Source: Euryarchaeota archaeon UBA257 (GTDB lineage Archaea > Thermoplasmatota > Poseidoniia > Poseidoniales > Thalassarchaeaceae). From it: DNA of 9,930 nt. Where the stretch lies: contig DAJO01000079.1 of NCBI GenBank assembly GCA_002498985.1, forward strand, positions 1 through 9,930, given 5' to 3'. Made by a program: the position numbers and the translations under genes. The notes beneath the pieces were generated by a model, which was not told the origin of the DNA, made no database searches, and saw nothing but the letters and a program-made list of their open reading frames with translations. Shown piece after piece: positions 6,441 through 9,930 of the stretch (within the stretch, counting starts at the first letter, position 1; each line of letters opens with the position of its first letter).

Positions 6441-7640
6441 ATGAAAGATGAAATAAAAAGATTTTCTGGTGATTATTCATCATTATGGCGTTTAGATATT
6501 ATGCCATCATTGCCTCGTCTTTCTTGGTGGTGGTGGTGGGTAATATTATTCATCCCAGACCCCGATAATCCCTCTCGTTCTAGACAATTAATGGTCCTGT
6601 GGTCTTCTAAAGAGACACCTGCAATTCGTGTTAATGATCATTGGTGGAAACCAGGTTCGAGGATGAGGGTTGATGAACATAATGGGCATGTAGTCCCGGG
6701 AATGGTATGTTCATGGTGGTATGATGGCAAAGAAATGCATGAGCCTTTAATTATGAAAGAGTGCAAAATGGTATCTTTAGATGATAAACATCCGTTATGG
6801 CCTACCAAAGGTTCTGGTGAAGGTTCTGGAGCTGTTATCCCGCTAGTTGATGATGATTTATCTCTCGGCTTAACTGAAGGGAACAAGAAATTTTGGCTGA
6901 ACTTGACTAGTGATGAAGCGGCACAAAAAAATGGGGCTCCTAAATCAATTAAGGCAGAACTTACTCCTTGGTGGGGTCCACCAAGTAAATTGACATATAA
7001 GAACAATGTTTTCTTTTCTAATATGGGGTATGATATATTGAGAATTCAGGGCACTAAAGCCTCTATTGTAATAGATGGGCAGGAATTTGAGGGCACTGGT
7101 TACTTTCAGAAAGTTAGTGTTCAGGCGCCAACACTCCCGTGGTTTTGGGGTATGTTACATTTTGATGATGGGTCCTATTTAGATTGGTTTATGCCGCATC
7201 TCTCATTTTCATGTTTAAATTTGGATGATAAACCTTGGAAATTGAGAGATATTTTTAGAAATCCAAAAATTGGTTCGGGTATTTTCCATGATGCTAAAAG
7301 AGACGGCACTGAAGAATTTAAAAATTGTGAAGTAGAGTTACTTGAGCCTGATGATGGGGAAGAAATTTTAATTGATAATGACGGCAATAAGTTGCCAAAA
7401 TTCAGAGTTCGTTTGTGGAATGAGAAAACAAAAATTTCCTTAGAAGTTAGAGCCGCCTCTCGAGCTAAATGGACATTTGATCAACCAACTCGTGCAGGAA
7501 TGGTCAGCCACCTTACATACAATGAATATCCTCTAGAATTACTGAGAATTTCAATATTAGATGAGAAAGGACTTCGTACAAAGAAAGATTATTCTTGGAT
7601 ACATGGTAATGCTGAGCATTCATGGGGATTATTACATTGA
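6441..7640 (+). CDS. Trp-rich protein, possibly CrtC/AttH-like (calycin fold); function unknown
   Basis: 399 residues with no signal peptide and no full-length membrane segment, so probably cytoplasmic or membrane-associated. It has 23 tryptophans, including five in a row at 29-33. I do not recognise it firmly. Two places recall the carotenoid 1,2-hydratase/AttH group of lipocalin-like proteins: the N-terminal Trp-rich strand followed by a beta-type stretch (28-54), where those proteins have an EWWY-type motif, and the central stretch GTGYFQKVSVQAP then PWFWGMLHFDDGSYLDWF (218-250), where they have an aromatic WG element and a strand-turn with DG. A flexible GSGEGSG linker lies at 124-130. 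The gene starts nine bases after the permease stop with a weak AAGG site, so it is probably co-transcribed. A role on a hydrophobic substrate shared with the exporter is conceivable but only a guess. Confidence 0.8.
   Translation: MKDEIKRFSGDYSSLWRLDIMPSLPRLSWWWWWVILFIPDPDNPSRSRQLMVLWSSKETPAIRVNDHWWKPGSRMRVDEHNGHVVPGMVCSWWYDGKEMHEPLIMKECKMVSLDDKHPLWPTKGSGEGSGAVIPLVDDDLSLGLTEGNKKFWLNLTSDEAAQKNGAPKSIKAELTPWWGPPSKLTYKNNVFFSNMGYDILRIQGTKASIVIDGQEFEGTGYFQKVSVQAPTLPWFWGMLHFDDGSYLDWFMPHLSFSCLNLDDKPWKLRDIFRNPKIGSGIFHDAKRDGTEEFKNCEVELLEPDDGEEILIDNDGNKLPKFRVRLWNEKTKISLEVRAASRAKWTFDQPTRAGMVSHLTYNEYPLELLRISILDEKGLRTKKDYSWIHGNAEHSWGLLH
6525..6539 (+). repeat. Five TGG units encoding five tryptophans
   Basis: Five perfect TGG triplets in frame encode Trp 29-33 of the Trp-rich protein. 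Such a tract could vary in length by slippage in whole codons. It is too short to be more than a local oddity by itself. Confidence 0.85.
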
Positions 7641-7646
7641 GAGGTG
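7641..7646 (+). promoter_or_regulatory. Ribosome binding site that decides a TTG start
   Basis: GAGGTG lies six bases before the TTG at 7653. The nearby ATG at 7657 is out of frame, so this site selects the TTG as the start of the PH-domain gene. Confidence 0.65.
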
Positions 7647-7652
7647 TTTTGA

Positions 7653-8567
7653 TTGAATGAACTTGTATCTGAATCAAGAGATTTGATTGACGAAGATTTG
7701 GCTAGGAAAAAATTCTCTCTAGTTGATGATAATGAGACACCTATATGGATGGGTTCTCCAACATTTCTTTCATATCTACCTAGGTATGTGCTCGCTGCAA
7801 TAATTTTCGCTATTCATTTCATCTTCTACCGTGTGGCTGACACAGTATATGCTGAAGGAAAAGATGGTTTGGGCTATACATTTTTACGTATAATAGATCA
7901 ATTATTTGACTTAATTGATGTATTTGCATTTATCCTTGTAATGTTAATTATTGCAAGAATTAATCATTTTCTTAATATCTCTACATCGAATTTACGAACG
8001 ACTGCTTTCTTAATTATCATAGGTTTGATTCCCTCTTTTTGGTTTATGATAAATATAATTGATTGGATTTTAGTATTAATAGGAAAAGAAGGGCTAAATG
8101 TCCCCGAGTGGTTCGATACTTGGTTTCTGGCTTTAGGAATAATTAATTCGTTAATATTCCTTCTTTACACAGTTATTTCACAATTTTCTTATTCATATCT
8201 TATTACTGATAATCATGTTTATATTAACAGAAAAATTTTATTTTTTTATAATTCAATTACAGTTTTCAAACTAGATGAATTAGTTAATCTTAAAACACAG
8301 ATATCTTACTTAGGTAAAGTGGTGGGATATGGTAACATATTACCAATTACTGAGGGTGATTTAGAATTAAAACCAAAAGTAAGTTCTGAAAGAGGGGGAT
8401 TCCAAAGAGTGATTCAAACAATCAAATTGTTTATTTTTTACAAAAGAGCAAAAAAAGACTTATCGATGTCTCCTTCAGAATGCATATTTGGAGTAAAAAA
8501 ACCGATGGCAGTATATGAATTAGCTAACGAATTGATGGATAGTAATAATGTTGAAATAGAAATTTAA
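7653..8567 (+). CDS. Multi-pass membrane protein with a bacterial-type PH domain (bPH2/DUF304-like)
   Basis: 304 residues. About four hydrophobic segments (about 43-61, 84-107, 116-145, 155-176) are followed by a cytoplasmic C-terminal domain. That domain reads YLITDNHVYINR (182-193), KLDELVNLKTQISYLGKVVGYGNILPI (206-232) and ends in a helix (about 284-297). This is the layout of bPH2 domains (YdbS/YdbT group): an 'lTdxrvyxr' strand, then an 'lxxixnvxxxqxxlgxxxgyGxixi' block. Such proteins are membrane-bound with mostly unknown roles. The start is TTG behind GAGGTG, 12 bases after the preceding gene. The C-terminal tail after the domain is basic (FYKRAKKD) then acidic. Position suggests co-transcription with the exporter genes, but a functional link is not shown. 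Confidence 0.8.
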   Translation: MNELVSESRDLIDEDLARKKFSLVDDNETPIWMGSPTFLSYLPRYVLAAIIFAIHFIFYRVADTVYAEGKDGLGYTFLRIIDQLFDLIDVFAFILVMLIIARINHFLNISTSNLRTTAFLIIIGLIPSFWFMINIIDWILVLIGKEGLNVPEWFDTWFLALGIINSLIFLLYTVISQFSYSYLITDNHVYINRKILFFYNSITVFKLDELVNLKTQISYLGKVVGYGNILPITEGDLELKPKVSSERGGFQRVIQTIKLFIFYKRAKKDLSMSPSECIFGVKKPMAVYELANELMDSNNVEIEI

Positions 8568-8610
8568 GTTTCCGCATTGTTATTAATGAAAAGGTATCGA
8601 GGGAACATTA

Positions 8611-8615
8611 GAGGG
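8611..8615 (+). promoter_or_regulatory. Ribosome binding site that favours the shorter start of the TPR gene
   Basis: GAGGG lies six bases before the ATG at 8622. Upstream in-frame starts (TTG at 8577, ATG at 8586) have no comparable site, and their added residues (MLLMKRYRGNIRGIH) look non-native. Confidence 0.55.
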
Positions 8616-8621
8616 ATTCAC

Positions 8622-9167
8622 ATGACCGAAGAAGATGTCATCACAATTGCAGCACAACACATTACCAAAGGAGATTTCATGGGTGCCATGGAAATATTCG
8701 AGAATCATGTAAATGAGAATCCTAAAGATCCTGCAGGATACCACGGATGGGCTGAAGCAGCAATGTTTGAAATCCAAGAAAATGGTAATTTCGATGAAAA
8801 AGGAAATGATAGAATTAATGAGGGTAAAGTACAATCTTACCTGAGAAAAGCTGCCGGATTAGAACCTGATAATGCTGAATACCAAGCCGCATTCGCAAAC
8901 GCATTAATTGAGTTTGATCGTGTCCCTATGGCTGTTAGAGAGTTTAAGAAATTGATTGAGCTTGGTAAGAAGATTGAAGATGTTGACGTTTCATTCCATC
9001 TTTATGAAGCGGCTAAACAATTAATCGATTCTATCGATGTTAAAGTTGGTTATGACCGTAGTGAACAATTCGCTAGACAATTTATCCCTGTTGCAATAGA
9101 ATTTGCAATTCTAGGATTAGGTTTCTCTTCCGTTGAAGAAGCAATGGAATATCTATCTGAGGAATAA
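8622..9167 (+). CDS. Small TPR-like helical repeat protein
   Basis: 181 residues, soluble, with no signal peptide or membrane segment. Helical pairs resemble tetratricopeptide repeats. The first spans about 5-37 (AAQHITKGDFMGAMEIFENHV then PKDPAGYHGWAEA), and another about 70-117 (SYLRKAAGLEPDNAEYQAAFANALIEFDRVPMAVREFKKLIELG). In both, the canonical small and large residues of TPR helices A and B fall into place. The C-terminal third (about 121-181) is helical and less repeat-like. TPR proteins act as protein-binding scaffolds, and no partner can be named. The start at 8622 is chosen for its ribosome binding site and for the natural beginning of the first repeat. The gap of 54 bases to the previous gene is larger than others nearby, so a separate promoter is possible. 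The gene ends in tandem stops (TAA TAG). Confidence 0.8.
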   Translation: MTEEDVITIAAQHITKGDFMGAMEIFENHVNENPKDPAGYHGWAEAAMFEIQENGNFDEKGNDRINEGKVQSYLRKAAGLEPDNAEYQAAFANALIEFDRVPMAVREFKKLIELGKKIEDVDVSFHLYEAAKQLIDSIDVKVGYDRSEQFARQFIPVAIEFAILGLGFSSVEEAMEYLSEE

Positions 9168-9169
9168 TA

Positions 9170-9175
9170 GGGGGA
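9170..9175 (+). promoter_or_regulatory. Ribosome binding site of the truA-type gene
   Basis: GGGGGA lies directly after the tandem stops of the TPR gene, six bases before an in-frame TTG at 9182. This favours the TTG over the ATG at 9200. Confidence 0.5.
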
Positions 9176-9181
9176 TTCCGA

Positions 9182-9930
9182 TTGACTAGCGGCCGTATAA
9201 TGGTCGCATTCGGATATCATGGGAGCCATTTTCATGGTTCACAGATTCAGCCTGATGTTCCTACAGTTCAAAGAGCGATTGAAAATGCGTTAAGGAAAGT
9301 CAGTTGGTGGACTGATGGATGTTTAGAAATGTCCAGTCGAACTGATGCGGGCGTTAGTGTTCGGATGAATCTTGCCTGTATTGACATTCCAATTACAGTT
9401 TGGGAAGAAGTAGAGAAAAAAACAATTTTAAAAGTATTGAATAATCGATTTCCTGAGGGATTATGTGCATGGGATTTAGTTAAAGTTGATTCCGATGTAA
9501 GAAGTAGGGCCGCGATAAATAGGACATACATTTATCGAACAGAATTAATTGAAGAATGGTCGTCAGGAATCAATGAAGATTTATTCATTAATGCCTGTCA
9601 ATTAATTATTGGTACACATAATTTTACAAATTTTTGTAAACTAGAAGAGGATAAGAATCCAATTCGTACAATTGATTTTTGTAAACCATGGTTTTCGTCA
9701 GATGGGAGAATTATTGGATTTTGTCTAAGTTCAGAGGCTTTCCTATGGAATCAGGTTAGAAGACTTGCAGCTGCAATTACTGGAGTTGCAACTGGAAGAA
9801 TAGATTTTGATTTATTCAAATCAGCATTAGAAAATCCAGATGTTTCGGTAGATCTTGGTAGGGCTGCTTCAAATGGACTAATACTTTGGTCAATTGAACA
9901 TCAATATTCTGAGAGAATGGGTTTAGAATG
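9182..9930 (+). CDS. truA: tRNA pseudouridine synthase, TruA family, 3' end missing
   Basis: At least 249 residues, running off the window end with no stop. TruA enzymes isomerise uridines 38-40 of the tRNA anticodon arm to pseudouridine. Seen here: an N-terminal strand MVAFGYHGSHFHGSQIQPDVPTVQ (7-30) of the TruA type, the catalytic Asp in SRTDAGV (D55), the conserved Tyr region NRTYIYR (113-119), a THNFTNFCK stretch as in the 'G.HdFtsF' region, and FLWNQVRRL, the family's F-L-x-x-x-V-R-x element. The start is the TTG at 9182 after GGGGGA; the ATG at 9200 (residue 7) is possible. The gene lies 14 bases after the TPR gene. With tgtA at the other end, it frames the exporter cassette with tRNA-modification genes. 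Family assignment is firm; the precise target sites are inferred. Confidence 0.92.
   Translation, partial: MTSGRIMVAFGYHGSHFHGSQIQPDVPTVQRAIENALRKVSWWTDGCLEMSSRTDAGVSVRMNLACIDIPITVWEEVEKKTILKVLNNRFPEGLCAWDLVKVDSDVRSRAAINRTYIYRTELIEEWSSGINEDLFINACQLIIGTHNFTNFCKLEEDKNPIRTIDFCKPWFSSDGRIIGFCLSSEAFLWNQVRRLAAAITGVATGRIDFDLFKSALENPDVSVDLGRAASNGLILWSIEHQYSERMGLE

Noticed and set aside
6638..7006. Open frame of 122 codons on the - strand
   Set aside because: It lies wholly inside the Trp-rich gene, has no recognisable motif or ribosome binding site, and is explained as a shadow of the + strand coding sequence.

Overview
The window is AT-rich, densely packed, and every supported gene lies on the + strand. 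It looks archaeal. It opens inside a gene for an archaeosine-type tRNA-guanine transglycosylase (TGT family with a C-terminal PUA domain). Ribosome binding sites are mostly strong (GGAGGT, GAGGTG, AGGTGAT), and TTG starts are used. An outward-facing domain with aspartate-rich, calcium-loop-like sequence suggests a marine planktonic euryarchaeon such as Marine Group II (Poseidoniales). That lineage is an inference from protein style; no rRNA or other marker is present to confirm it.

Layout: (1) 1-1743 is the 3' part of a tgtA-like gene with an incomplete zinc site and an ArcS-like central domain that has lost its signature motif. (2) 1744-1819 is the largest intergenic gap. It holds two abutting inverted repeats, the first over a TATA-like stretch, followed by a strong ribosome binding site. 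(3) 1820-6431 is a tightly coupled ABC-2 exporter cassette in the order ATPase, permease, ATPase, permease, with overlaps of 14 and 4 bases and a gap of 4. The second permease carries an outward-facing domain of roughly 260 residues, rich in Asp and Trp. (4) 6441-7640 is a Trp-rich protein of uncertain function with a tentative resemblance to the CrtC/AttH calycin group. (5) 7653-8567 is a multi-pass membrane protein with a bacterial-type PH domain. (6) 8622-9167 is a small TPR-like protein. (7) 9182-9930 is the 5' part of a truA-type tRNA pseudouridine synthase, cut by the window end.

The cassette probably encodes one heteromeric exporter (two ATPases, two permeases) or two related ones, flanked by tRNA-modification genes. 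Its substrate cannot be read from the sequence. The Trp-rich and PH-domain genes follow at gaps of 9 and 12 bases and may be co-transcribed with it. The most unusual points are the degenerate catalytic and metal sites in the TgtA-like protein, the paired palindromes before the exporter cassette, and the large acidic outward domain inserted where the sister permease has a short loop. There is no gene-free stretch over 300 bases, and I see no RNA gene, CRISPR array or mobile element.
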